DNA of 64,000 bases, taken from Sambucus nigra. Its lineage: Eukaryota > Streptophyta > Magnoliopsida > Dipsacales > Adoxaceae. How positions within the stretch are numbered: the stretch's first letter is position 1; every line of letters begins with the position of its first letter. Positions 11,146-23,311 of the stretch are shown here, piece after piece. Under the pieces are notes generated by a model. The model was not told the DNA's origin. It worked only from the letters and a program-made list of their open reading frames with translations, and did not search any database. Position numbers and translations under genes: made by a program. The stretch spans positions 256,064,187-256,128,186 of the forward strand of contig OX422214.1 of the NCBI GenBank assembly GCA_949130495.1. The letters run 5' to 3'.

Positions 11146-13174
11146 ATTCACAAATACAATATAAGGAACATAAAATAAATTATCCATTCACAAATTAATA
11201 TCTTCAATAAAATGCAGGAAATTTTTTAAGTGAAAGTATTTATTGTATAGAAAACAATTATTTGAGGGGCCTTGACTTCCGGCAACAACTCTAAGTGCAC
11301 AAGAAAATGACAAATATTGTATAGAGTATGCATGAAAGAATGTCTCACGTAAATTAGTTACCAATAGGGCCTAGGTTCCCTATGAAAACCAAAAACACAT
11401 AAAATGCAACAAACTGTGTAACCTACATTTCTTTCCTAAACCATTAATCAAGTGCATTATAAGGAAAAGGAGAAGTGGGAATAACTGAAATACCATCTAA
11501 CTAATTGTTAGATGTTTCTCCTATCAAGGTACATGACCCAAAAATCAAAATTTACGTAGAGTACTAACAATTATACAGTTGAGATGTGCTTTACATTATT
11601 ATTATTATTATCCAAGAACCCAAAAGAATGAAAAAAAATGTTCCTCTCATTGACTGTAGGGATGCTCTAGTAATATTTATCACCACTTTTCCCCCGTAAA
11701 GAATAGTTCAGTGCATAAGGGAGGGTTGTAGAATAAAACATTAAGTTTCTTGGGGAAGGCTGATTTTGATGGAATGAATAATTTCATATTTTGGCATCAC
11801 TGAGACTTTCTTGATGATAATGACACTCAATGATAATGATTCCACTTACCTCCCTCCCTTGGATATTAATTTATTGGAAAAAAAATCCTGGAGACATAGC
11901 CATTTTGTACTCGCCTCACCTTTTTTAAATCCCGTCCCCCTTTATTTTCTCTCCCAACTAGTAGGCGGTGGAGGAGTCTTATTCTCAGCGCAATCTAATG
12001 GAAATGATTATTCATTGGAAGATTTTCATTCAGAAAAGTTTTTAATATTTTATCATATATGGATGGATTGTACCATATTACAGAGCTTGATGAAGATAAG
12101 TTGGTAGAACTCATTCAATGCTCACAATTTCTCTAGCACTAGTCACTGCTAATGATAATAAAATAAAATGTATTCCCTTCCATAAATAATACAACATAAA
12201 ATCTTAGTCAAAAGGAGTCGGTCAAAATTTAATAAGAGTTCGAACACTAGAAACTAGAAGTTCCTTCAAGTTACTCTTTTCCCTTTATTGAAAGTTGAAA
12301 ATAAAAATTCTAAACAACGGGAAGCATAGTCTTATTTTCTTTATGGATAAGTTCACAACACACCTGCCTCTAACATAATACTTATCTTAATAAGACATAA
12401 GCTTGACCAATGAAATCAACTAATAATTCTTACTTTCATCATTCACCTCAATTTAATGCTTTTGTGCAGTTTTCAAGGACAACATACCTTCTCTTAATCC
12501 TCAAGTTACTTTGGACATCCCTTATCCTTTTTATACCTTAAACTAAAACTCTACCAACACTATCTTCCTGGCCTCAACTTAACTTTTCTTTTGGACTCCT
12601 TTTGGCCTTCAGTCTTCAAGGTTCACCAAATAAATATTCGCAACACATTTTCTCCACTATTGTCATCATAGATGTTACCTTTAGTTTCCATCCAATAAAT
12701 TCCAACCACATAAATATGTTTTATTGTTTTTCTTCTCATCAATCCCATTATCTTCATTTCACGAATTTGGCTAATGTCAAATGAATTAGCATTATGTTCC
12801 TTATATTAGCAGACATGTGACATTCATAATAGCATCGAGATCGATACTACGGAATGTAGTTTGTTTCTATTTATTCAAATAATGCCTCCCTCATTTCTCT
12901 CATACATTCAGACTCACTGACCTACATGATATTTTTGTTGACCTCCCATCAATTGGAAGGGCTTCTACTTATGCACAAAATTTAATTTTTGATGTTGATA
13001 GAGGAGAAACCATGGATACCCAACTCTTATCTGAAGTTTAGACCTTTTGACTTGCAGTTGAAGGACTTAGAATCGCTTTAAATAAGGTTGTTCAGTGCCC
13101 TATTACCAAGCTCACTTGCCCAGATAGTTTTAGATCAATGATCAACAATCAACGATCAACTTCTTCAATCCAGA
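11146..13174. other. CACTA interior, no gene recognised
   Basis: AT-rich sequence with a short ATT run near 11,600. Open frames at 11,811-12,107 and 12,602-12,784 have no recognisable domain. The stretch 12,940-13,170 reads partly as a protein-like DIFVDLPSIGRASTYAQN, but I cannot assign it. Confidence 0.45.
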
Positions 13175-13781
13175 CCATATTTTGATGCTAAGCCTATGAT
13201 GATGCTTGTGGGTCATTACTCAACAGAAAAAATGACATTCATTAAACATTTGCTTAGGAGTAGTTATCCAAGAGCTCATATTGGACCTGAGCCGACAACG
13301 AACAAATTTATTGTTGTTATGAAAAGACCTAATGAAAGGAGTATTCTGGGAAATAACATTATTGTCTAATCAGACATGCCATACAGTGGTCTAACTACTT
13401 TTGGAACTGTATTTTTGTCAAAATTCGAGTGTTCTCAAATGCCACATCCTATGTTAGAGCACATTACGTTTGTCGATACTCTTAGAGTTTTATCAACAGA
13501 AGCAATGGATGTATCAAAGTTATGATTTTACAAGCATCACATCGCGGTTTGACACAAAGTGTGAACTCATTATAATTCTCGTTGATCCTCACAAACTTGA
13601 TATTAGTGATGAATTTAAACGCGTGATTTCATCTCTATGTGGACACGATGATAAGATTCGTGTCATGTTGAACACGGCTGATCAAGTGGATACCCAACAT
13701 TTGATGAGGTTCTATGGAGCACTGATATGGTCTATTAGGAAAGTTGTTGTAAGACTATATACTGCGCAAAAGATGTCATAG
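13175..13781 (+). pseudogene. EHD-family (EH-domain, dynamin-like) GTPase fragment, captured in the CACTA element
   Basis: EHD proteins are membrane-remodelling ATPases of endocytic recycling. The frame reads FDAKPMMMLVGHYSTEKMTF, then YPRAHIGPEPTTNKF, SGLTTFGTVFLSKFECSQMP, LVDPHKLDISDEFKRVISS and GHDDKIRVMLNTADQVDTQH. This is about 190 residues of the G domain in family order. The P-loop is ruined (family GQYSTGKTT, here GHYSTEKMT) and the DTPG motif reads DTLR. There is a TAA at about 13,366 and a frameshift near 13,497. The EH domain is absent. No intron interrupts the segment, so it may derive from a cDNA. Confidence 0.88.
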
Positions 13782-14587
13782 AACTTGTTATAATAGTAGC
13801 AAGGATGTCATCTTAGCTATATTAATTGGGTATAGATATTCGTTTAACAACAAATTTCCAAAACTTTATAATCAAATGAATAAACAACAGTATAAAATAA
13901 TAGACTAATAACTCCTACAGCTAATAAGAGACTACAAATCAAGAGGTAATAGAAATTTGATAAAAAAACAAAAAATTATAGCTATCAATAATTTTGCTAC
14001 TACGGTTCAATGATGGATAAATAAGTGATGTTGAAAACATATATTGAAACTATCATACTCCTCTATATGAAACACCCAAGAAATTTTCTAGGCCTATGCT
14101 TTTATGAAAATGGCTCCCATATGGACATGTATTGGAACTAAAAGGACAATATATCCCACGTCGTGCATACAACTTTACTAAAGCCTCTGAGTTTTCAATG
14201 GGTATTAAGAATGGGTAAAAGTAGATACCGGATAAAATGAAAGTGTATATGAGTGGTTTTACCTCAAACATTTAAATAATATTAAAGGTCGGTACTACAT
14301 GAAACAACCTTATATCAAACTATTTACACGTAATATATTATTTAATAATTCTTATCCAAATAGGTAGGTGTAAGTACAACTTTCTTCACTCTGTTGTCAA
14401 AGAAGATTGCAGCTAACAAAAAATCCAAAAAGTACGTGTCGTAAGACGCATAAAAGGTCTTAATCAACTCCACTCATTAATATGTGGAATTTGATAAAAA
14501 CATTTCTAGTAAAGCAGCAATTGTGAAAAGGGGAATGACAAGATCAATAAATAAAGCTCTCAAAAAAGTTTCCATACCTAAAAATAA
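13782..14587. other. CACTA interior, no gene recognised
   Basis: AT-rich. The minus-strand open frame at 14,053-14,271 has no recognisable family. Confidence 0.5.
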
Positions 14588-15165
14588 ATGACCCGATCCA
14601 TTGTTTGGAATGTAAGGGGAGTTGGCCATAATACTACTAGAAGAAGAATAAAAGACTGTGTAATCCCTATAAGGAATCTTTGTAAGTTGGTCCGCTGGAA
14701 GAATACTTCAAAAGGGAGATTAAAGTTAAATTCAAATGGTTGTAGTGATGCAAATGGAAATATTTCTTCCATTTGAAATATTTGAAATATTTCAAGGAGT
14801 TATTCAACAATTTGAAATATTTCAGATGGTTGAATTAATGAGATTAAAGTTAAATTCAAATGGTTGTAGTGATGCAAAGTTTTAAAGGCCACTTAACAGA
14901 GGCTTTAGCTCTTAAGAGTGATCTTACTTATTGTCTGAATAGAGGTTATGGTAATGTTGATGTGGATACAAGTTCAAATCTAATCTTTGAGTGCTTATCC
15001 AATCAAAATAAGGTCATTTCGTGGATGATAAGAAGAACAATTAATGATATTCAAGATTACTGTCAAAATATGCAAGTTTTATTCAACCATTGTTCTAGTG
15101 AAGTCAATTGTGGAGCAGTCCTTCTCTCCCAGCAAGGTGCAATTCAAAAAAGAGAGGAATAGACC
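14588..15165 (+). pseudogene. LINE remnant: endonuclease start fused to RNase H fragment
   Basis: IVWNVRGVG (about 14,600) is the start of a LINE endonuclease domain. A large deletion joins it to RLKLNSNGCSDANG, the first strand of an RNase H domain. Then EALALKSDLTYCLNRGYGNV and the VDVDTSSNLIFECLSNQ to NDIQDYCQNMQVLFNHC stretch follow, the rest of the RNase H. The RT and the middle of RNase H are missing. A 39-bp segment is duplicated (14,716-14,754 and 14,840-14,878) around a block of TTTGAAATATTTC palindromes. Confidence 0.75.
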
Positions 15166-15389
15166 TCATAACCCATAACAAACAATGCATCTACAATTAT
15201 CTATTTAAATTACATAAATGGTATTTTCATCATTAAAAAGTAGTAATAAAAGCCTGAATCCTTAATTTTTTTACCTTACACCAGAGTAGTGAAAGCATAA
15301 ATCATTTATTAACCGCCAGTGCTTACATCAACTAAACGTAGTAGAAATAGAATAAGGCTAGCAGCATCACAGTTCTGCCTTAATATAGT

Positions 15390-16764
15390 TGATAAGCACC
15401 CAAAAGTGTTTAAATAAAACCCCAAATAGACAGTTTTTAATTGCTAATTCTTGGTAAAATCGGTCTTATGCGCGTTAATGTTTATTTTATAGGACAATTG
15501 TGTCTTGCGGACGTAAAAGTGATAAATCAAGTAAGATATGCAATTTATGGAGCTAATTCCTCATTCCCGTACCAAACCCTAGCCTACCCCAAATTGAGCC
15601 TAAACTTAGCCCAAATCTTCACCTGAGCCCGTGTGTTTAGTTTGTGTTTTTTAGATTTTTCTTAGATTTTTAGTTTGAGTCGTTTTATTTTTAGAATTTA
15701 TTTTAGATTTATTTAGAATTATTTTTAGGATTTATTTTAGATTTATTTTTAGGATTTATTTAGTTTGAGTTATTTTAGATTTATTTTAGTTTGAGTCATT
15801 TTATTCCCTTCTTTCCATTTTAACCCCCAACTAACTCCTTTTAACCATATACCCAAAATACCCTCACATACCCCCACTTCTCACATGTTCATTCCCTCAC
15901 GCAGCAAATCAGATTATTACCTCAATATTTTCCATGCTCATGTGCTCTCATCCTCACCCAATTTTACCAATACCCAATTTACCCCTAGCCACCATGTGCA
16001 CCATATAATTTGAAGACTTGAGCCATTTTCAAAGGATATCGCAAATTTAGTTTTTAGAACTCTTGTGTAATAAATTTCTCAACACTCCCTTATAGAGAGT
16101 ATTTGCATTTTTAGCAAATATCTCAATATAGAGGTGTGTAGTGAAATTTATCTCTATGATGAATTTCACACCACCCCTCTATAATGAATTTTTGAATTTT
16201 TAGCAATTATTTCAAAATAGATTGATGTAGTTTAATTCATCCCTTATTGGAGGTAAATTCTAATCCATTCCTTTATGTTGAGATTTTGAATTTTTAGCAA
16301 TTATCTCAATATAAAGTAATGATCTAGAATTTTATTTATTTGGATGAGTTCTAATGTACAATTTTATAATTTTAGGATTTTCATTTTTAGCAAATCTCTT
16401 GTATTATTTAATTGTCCATTATGAATTTATTCATTATCTTTTTTTATTTTTATTTTGTAGTTTTTATTTTAGATTCAATAAATACATTAGTGAGGGATTG
16501 TTATTGAGAGAATTTTGATGTATAATTGAAGAGTTGCTCCAATTCAAGTACAAATGGGTTTGATATATTCCTCTCTAATTTCTCTTGATTTAATCCTCAC
16601 ATGCTCTTATTGTTTATTTTTATTTTTGGATGATGATTATTGAGGGCTAATCTCCCATTCATGGGATGTATTTTAAAGCCCTCGTGAGTCTAATTTAGTC
16701 AGTTTACTTTTTAGCACAATTTTGTTTACCTCATTTTTTTTATTAGCTTTTACATCTTAGTTAG
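15390..16764 (+). repeat. E1 5' LTR, first part
   Basis: Homologous to 26,615-26,946 and then to 51,740-52,690. About 0.9-1.0 kb present in the 3' LTR (26,947-27,737 plus 51,508-51,740) is absent here, replaced by low-complexity ATTTTAG-type sequence (15,722-15,800). The motif TTTTTAGCAAATATCTC and variants recur at about 16,110, 16,200, 16,292 and 16,385. The part ends at the GTTAG target copy of E4. Confidence 0.85.
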
Positions 16765-17530
16765 TGTTGATGCAAAAAATTGGATCGAATCCCCTTTTTA
16801 TGATCACAGATAAATAGATAAAAGCAATCCAATCAAGCACATGAGAGACAAAGAATTTTAAAGTGGTTCGTCTATAAGGAAAAGCCTACGTCCACTGTTA
16901 TTTTATTCCCAGGGGTTTACAATAGCACAATGTGGTGTAGAGAGAGAAAAAGGTGTGGATCTTATGTATGGTGTCTCTCATCCTTGTTGGATCTCCCGGA
17001 TCTCCTCAGATCTCCTGGATCTCCTCGGAGCCTCCCTTTTGGCTAAGGGGATACATGTATTTATAGTGATGGGAGATAAAGAGATTCATTGTATGTAGAC
17101 ATTTATGTCTACATTCAACTAATCTAATTGTTGAATTGCTTGGTATGCTATGTGTTTTCATCTATTAATACAGTATAAATGTACATTAAGGCTCATTAAA
17201 TGCGATGTCATCTTCATTAATGCACATTAAATGCATAGTTATCCATTGATCTTCCTGGTTGGTATGCCGACCAACTCTCCTCGGGTGCCGACTAACTCTC
17301 CTCGAGTGCCGACTAATTCTCCTCGGGTACTGACCAACTCTCCTCGGGTGCCGACTAACACTCCTCGGGTGCCGACCAACTCTCCTCGGATGCCGACTAA
17401 CACTCCTTGGGTGCCGACCAACTCTCCTCGGATGCCGACTAACACTCCTCGGGTGCCGAATATTGCCACGTAGGATGACATGTGTCCTTTTCTGATTGGT
17501 CCTCGTAGATGGAGAATTTTTGCGTTAACA
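16765..17530 (-). repeat. E4 LTR (3' LTR in element sense), 766 bp
   Basis: Contains nine copies of a 21-bp unit (TGCCGACCAACTCTCCTCGG type) at 17,265-17,453. The other LTR has ten, which fully accounts for the 21-bp length difference. By eye the two LTRs differ at roughly 2.5-3% of sites. Confidence 0.9.
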
Positions 17531-18084
17531 GAAGCTCCCAATGCTCCATGCTTTATGGTTTACTTGAAAGGATGGAGTATTTATTCTTCAGTGTTGCTCG
17601 GTGCTCGTGAAATTCTTGATCTACCTTATTGATTTGTTCAACATAAAGTGCATTATCTCCTGGATGGCATATGATGCAGGCTGATCGATGGTTGCTAATA
17701 TTTATTTAGAGGAACTCCGTGTGCTATGCATCACCCCTGGGAATTTGGATGTAGCCATGCCATAGTATGCAGCTTGCAGCTTGTCATAATCTTCAAGTAT
17801 GTTGATTGGTTTGCTAGCCGACCAACTGCCTCCTGTGCCGAGCAACTGAGCGCTAACTTCACGTGCTTGATTCTTCTGATTTATGATCCTCTGAATACTT
17901 TGTCGACTAACATACTAGCTTTTGAACCCAACTCTTCAATCTGATTAGTACCAAGCTAGTGGTGGACTTCGAAACATTTTCATACAACTTCTTCTTCAAT
18001 GTTGGTCGGGACAGTAGTAGTAAAGATCTCAGTGCTGTAGATGCTGAATTTGACTTCTGAACTTCAATAGTATGTGCATAATAA
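17531..18084. other. E4 interior, low-repeat part
   Basis: On the minus strand the stretch next to the LTR (GGAGCATTGGGAGCTTC) is purine-rich and could be the polypurine tract. No coding region. Confidence 0.5.
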
Positions 18085-18251
18085 CTCCTGAATATGCCTC
18101 CTGAACTTCTGAATGCGCTTCCTGAACTTATGAATCCGCCTCCTGAATTTCAATATACCTCCTGAACTTCAATATTCCTCCTGAACTTCAATATACCTCC
18201 TGAATTTCAATAGCCTCCTGAACTTCAATATACCTCCTGAACTTCAATATC
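18085..18251. repeat. ~20-bp tandem repeat in E4
   Basis: About eight copies of CCTCCTGAACTTCAATATA with small variants. Confidence 0.85.
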
Positions 18252-18579
18252 AAAAATAATTCATGGGCAAGAAAAACAACTTCTTAATGATAATTGGTCG
18301 GGGCCCCGACCGTGTGAGTTTGTGGAGTTGAATCTGATGCTCGACTGCATGATGTTATAAGAATGTGCCACCGAATGAACAAATGTATCTGTAATAGAAG
18401 CCCCCAAGTGTGGAATGTGAACTTTGAATGCTTTTTGCTTGATCGCTTTCACATACTCATACTTTGTTTCCGACCAACTGTAGTTGATCGCTTCTTATTT
18501 CCGACCAACCTGAGTTCACATTTTTGGGAATAGATTTACTTCCTAACCAACATAAGTTGGAATTTTTAGGAATATATAG

Positions 18580-18832
18580 TTTTACTTCCCGGAGTAATAC
18601 AAGTTTTACTTCCCGGAGGAATACAAGTTTTACTTCCCGGAGGAATACAAGTAGCTTTACTTCCCGGAGGAATACAAGTTTTACTTCCTGGAGGAATACA
18701 AGTTTTACTTCCTGGAGGAATACAAGTAGCTTTACTTCCTGGAGGAATACAAGTTTTACTTCCCGGAGGAATACAAGTAGATTTACTTCCTGGAGGAATA
18801 CAAGTATCTTTACTTCCCAGAGGAATACAAGT
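18580..18832. repeat. 24/27-bp tandem repeat in E4
   Basis: About ten copies of TTTACTTCCCGGAGGAATAC followed by AAG. Some carry a TAG(C/A) spacer, so unit length alternates between about 24 and 27 bp. Open frames on both strands here are produced by the repeat. Confidence 0.9.
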
Positions 18833-18839
18833 TTGATAA

Positions 18840-19300
18840 TAAATGATAGAGACTTCCTCGGAGCTGACCAACGGGGTGTTGGGACTAAGATATAATAAAT
18901 GCTGGAGACATCCTTGGAGCTGACCAACAGATTGTTGGGAATACGATAATATATGCTGGAGGCATCCTTGGAGCTGACCAACAGATTGTTGGGAATAAGA
19001 TATAATAAATGCTGGAGACCTCCTCGGAGCTGACCAATAGATTGTTGGGAATAAGATATAATAAATGCTGGAGACCTCCTCGGAGATGACCTTTAGATTG
19101 TTGGGAATATAATAAATGTTGGAGACCTCCTCAAGAGATTGTTGGGAATAAGATATAATAAATGTAGGAGACCTCCTTGGCGCTGACTAACAGATTGTTG
19201 GGAATAAGATAATATAAATGTAGGACACCTCCTCGGCTCTGACCAACAGATTGTTGGGAATAAGATAATATATATGTTGGAGACCCTCTTGGAGCTGAAT
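18840..19300. repeat. ~55-bp tandem repeat in E4
   Basis: About nine copies of a unit beginning GAGACCTCCTCGGAGCTGAC and continuing CAACAGATTGTTGGGAATAA and GATATAATAAATG. Confidence 0.9.
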
Positions 19301-20160
19301 ATATGATTATAAATATTTGTCGAGCTCCATGATGAAATAAGAATAGAATATGCATCCAAATAGATATAAAGAATAATTAAAAATAATAAAATGCCTCGTT
19401 GATCTGTCGAGGTATAATTATATAATGCCGAACAAAAATAAGATCTTCCAGAACATAAGAATATGGCCGAGAACGTTGTCAGGCCTGAATATAAATAAGA
19501 ATTATCCGACCAACTATCCGTTGGGGGTGAAATACAACGAATGTTGTAATTCTCCTTAAAGATGAATAAGTATCTTGTCGAGGCATAATTGCATAATGCC
19601 AAATAAGAATAATATTTTCCAGAATATAAGAATATGGCCGAGAACTTTGCTGGGCCTGCATATAAATAAGAATTACTCCGACCAACTATCCGTTGGGGGT
19701 GACATATAATAAATGTTATGGTTCTCCTCGGAGCTGAATATGATAATAAGTATCTCGTCGAGTTCCATGTTGAGATGAATATACAATATGAATCCCAAGG
19801 GATATATAGAATAATTTGTGCTTGAGCCGATATCTGGACCTGAATATAAATAAGAACTGCCCCGACCAACTATCCGTTGGGGGTGAAATATAATAACTGT
19901 TGTAGCTTTTCCTCGGAGCTGAATATGATAATAAGTATTTCGCCGAGCTCCATGAAGAGATGAATATAGAATATGAATCTGAACGGATATATAGAATAAT
20001 TCGTGCTTGAGCACAAATCAAAGCAATAATAAAATATATAGTTCCTTGCTGAAGTGAAATTCCATAATGCTGAGCAATGATAATAGTTTCCAGATTGTTT
20101 CGGAGCATTCGTCGGCGTTGAAGCTTGTACCTGTAAAAATTAATAATTTGCTCTACCATA
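19300..20160. repeat. ~180-bp diverged tandem repeat in E4
   Basis: CCGACCAACTATCCGTTGGG recurs at about 19,507, 19,677 and 19,862, each followed by ATAATAA and CTCCTCGGAGCTGAA-like sequence. Long open frames in this part are repeat artefacts without a recognisable domain. Confidence 0.75.
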
Positions 20161-22236
20161 TGTGTAGGCTGAATTGATTAGTCATGAGAATAATTTACTC
20201 ATCCAATCAATATATGATATGTATATGCTTGAGAAATAAAAATATTAATTTCAAAACATGAAATAATATATGTTGGCTGATGTGTCGAGGTAAAACTACC
20301 TGATGTCGAGCAATAATAGTTTCCAGAGGTTTAAGATTGTGGCTGAGCTTTCGGCAGGATTGAATCTCGTCCCTATGAAATTTTAATAAGCTGCCCGAGC
20401 ACCTGTCGAGACTAGATCAAATAATTATTATCATGAGAATAATTATTCAGCCAAACAATATGTGATGTGTATCAGCATAAAATAATAAAAATTTCAAAAT
20501 ATGAAATAATATTTTTATGCCAAATGTGTGTGAGATGGACAAATTTTTATCAGATATGCATCATAAATAAGACATAGATTTTTTTGTAAAGTTATTTAAT
20601 CTCCAACAACTAATCAGGTATAAGTTTCTGTTTGAAAATTATTTATCACTTGGTTTTAAAAATATTTTTGGGGTGATCACAAGTTAAAAAAGACTTAAGC
20701 CCCCTGTTTTGTCCCCGAGCTGAACTCGTGTTTAAAGAAATATCTGGGGTGCTTCGCATTTTTTAATACCCCAAGATTCTACGGCTGCCGACAAACGGCA
20801 TGGATGTTGCCGACCAACATATAAGGATATCTCAAGTTATAGAATATATGGTGCCGACCAAGAAGCAAATGGTTCCCGACCAGCTGAGCAATTTCGCCGA
20901 TCAACAAAAATGGTGCATTGACAGCACCGAACAACATTAGATGTCACCGACCAAAAAGTGGATGGTTGGATAGTTGCCGACCAGTAAATTGAACCCTCCG
21001 AACAAGACTGAGATGTCGCCGATCAAGAAGTAGATGATCGTCCACCTGCAATTGGTTCCACCGAGCTACAATATGGGGCTCTGACTAATAATAAGATACC
21101 TCGTAGTTGGATAAAATTATTTCAACGTTGCTGATGGATCTTCACATCTTATCTCCGAAAAACAAAAATGGTTTGGGTAAGCTTCCCTTTAATAAAATAT
21201 GGCTCGAGATGATGCCGACGAACAATATGTATGGTTGACCAGAAATAGGGGTTGTAAGTGAATGATTTCGAACAGCCATATGAGCCGCGGTGAATAATTT
21301 TTCATGAGATTGCTATGTCCTAAAATATCTCGAACCAATAGATTAGAAAAATAACATTCGATGTAAAATTTAAGCATTAAGAATGTTAATTAAATGAATA
21401 ATTATCTAATCCACTAGATCGTGTGATTTCGACAAAGAAACCCTGTGATGTGATGAACAAGGGATCAACATATCAAATTTGTGCCCAGAGTCTTGATATG
21501 GTCATGATTGTTTTACTTATCATCTTTTACCAGAGGTGGGTAATGATTTTTTTTGGTTACATAAAATTATTTTTTATATTGATCCCTTCCTATTCCCCAT
21601 TTGCATAGATAAAAATATGGTGAATGATCGAAATTATTACCAAATTTATATAAAAAATCAATCAATTTGACTTTATTGACATAGATGGAAGATGAGCCAA
21701 ATATAGTTCATAAAAATGAATGCAAAGAGACTCAAACTTGAAGAGAGAGAAAGTAGATATGGGTCATGATTTCCATGAGAAAACTTTTTATTGTCTTTAA
21801 CCTTTTCCCATTCTCTAATTAAAAATGTAATGGGAATTTGAATAGTCATCAAAGATCTTTCAAAAATTATTTCAAAATCAACAATGAAAATTATCAAATC
21901 TTATCATCGTCGTATATATTGGTATATGTAATCATTTAAAATATTTATTCCATGATATAAAATTGAAACTTGAGAATCAAGCAAAAAGTTACGATTTATG
22001 AAATCCACTATTTTTCAGATTTCTAAATAAGAATTAATATAACAGTTATGATTTTAAAATCATGATATGCAATATTTTTCAAATAAAAATTGGACAATTA
22101 ATTTATGTATATAAACATAAAAATCATGATTGAATCAACAGATGTATGTATAATTGATTATACGTAGAGAAAATAAAAACTTAGCTTTTGATGGAGAACA
22201 ATGCTTGTAACACGTTTCCCATAGACGACGCCAATC
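20161..22236. other. E4 interior and primer-binding site
   Basis: No coding region. GCCGACCAAC-like words are scattered at 20,790-21,040. On the minus strand the primer-binding site GATTGGCGTCGTCTATGGG occupies 22,218-22,236, next to the LTR. Confidence 0.6.
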
Positions 22237-23023
22237 TGTTGATGCAAAAAACTGGACCGAATCCCATTTTTATGATCACAGATAAATAGATAAAAGCAAT
22301 CCAATCAAGAACATGAGAGACAAAGATTTTTAAAGTGGTTCGGCTATAAGGAAAAGCCTACGTCCACTGTTATTTTATTCCCAGGGGTTTACAATAGCAC
22401 AATGTGGTGTAGAGAGAGAAAAAGGTGTGGATCTTGTGTATGGTGTCTCTCATCCTTGTTGGATCTCTCGGATCTCCTCGGATCTCCCAGATCTCCTCGG
22501 ATCCCCCCTTTTGGCTAAGGGGATACATGTATTTATAGTGATGGGAGATAAAGAGATTCATTGTATGTAGACATTTATGTCTACATTCAACGAATCTAAT
22601 TGTTGAATTGCTTGGTATGCTATGTGTTGTCATCTATTAATACAGTATAAATGTACATTAAGGCTCATTAAATGCGATGTCATCTTCATTAATGCACATT
22701 AAATGCATAGTTATCCTTTGATCTTCCTGGTTGGTATGCCGACCAACTCTCCTCGGGTGCCGACTAACTTTCCTCGGGTGCCGACCAACTCTCCTCGGGT
22801 GCCGACTAATTCTCCTCGGGTACTAACCAACTCTCCTCGGGTGCCGACTAACACTCCTCGGGTGCCGACCAACTCTCCTCGGATGCCGACTAACACTCCT
22901 CGGGTGCCGACCAACTCTCCTTGGATGCCGACTAACACTCCTCGGGTGCCGAATATTGCCACGTAGGATGACATGTGTCCTTTTCTGATTGGTCCTCGTA
23001 GATGGAGAATTTTTGCGTAAACA
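22237..23023 (-). repeat. E4 LTR (5' LTR in element sense), 787 bp
   Basis: Pairs with 16,765-17,530. Ten 21-bp units lie at 22,737-22,946. Confidence 0.9.
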
Positions 23024-23311
23024 GTTAGTGCTTTAAAAATTAGTATATAGTTTGTTCATTAATAATCCCTTGAAAAATCCATAAAAAATATAAAAAGCAA
23101 AAATAAAAAATAAAAAATATAATAAAATGCAAATGAATTTACACTTTTATCTTCTCATATTTTGTGTTTCATCCTTAGAGTTGGATTGATACTCCCTTAC
23201 TTACCCCTATACATATTTTGAGTTTATTTGTAGGTTCAAGAAAATTTTGATGGAAAAGAATTGCAACAACGACGAAAACACATAGAAGAAGCAATTTTTT
23301 TTTATTTATCA
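23024..23311 (+). repeat. E1 5' LTR, second part
   Basis: Starts with the second GTTAG copy and matches 52,700-52,976. It ends ATTTATCA, immediately before the E1 primer-binding site. Confidence 0.85.

Larger units (their letters stand above)
16765..23023 (-). mobile_element. E4: non-coding LTR retrotransposon (LARD-like) inside the E1 5' LTR
   Basis: LTRs 16,765-17,530 and 22,237-23,023 start TGTTGATGCAAAAA and end TAACA or AAACA. GTTAG flanks both sides (16,760-16,764 and 23,024-23,028). The minus strand reads GATTGGCGTCGTCTATGGG directly after the right LTR, a primer site of the type seen in E3, so the element runs on the minus strand. The interior (4.7 kb) encodes no gag or pol and is largely tandem repeats. 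It would depend on another element's proteins; a Ty3/gypsy helper is likely from the primer site. Confidence 0.88.

Noticed and set aside
11811..12107. 98-codon open frame in the CACTA interior as a transposase piece
   Set aside because: No motif of a CACTA transposase or other family could be seen; length is within chance for this region.
17231..17541. Open frames on both strands encoding VPTNSPR-type and GTRGELV-type repeats (again at 22,703-22,974)
   Set aside because: A 21-bp repeat without stops gives open frames on both strands automatically. It lies in the E4 LTR, and no domain or start context supports a protein.
18457..20159. Long open frames (up to 258 codons) in the E4 interior
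   Set aside because: They are translations of tandem repeats, overlap in several frames and both strands, and show no family similarity.
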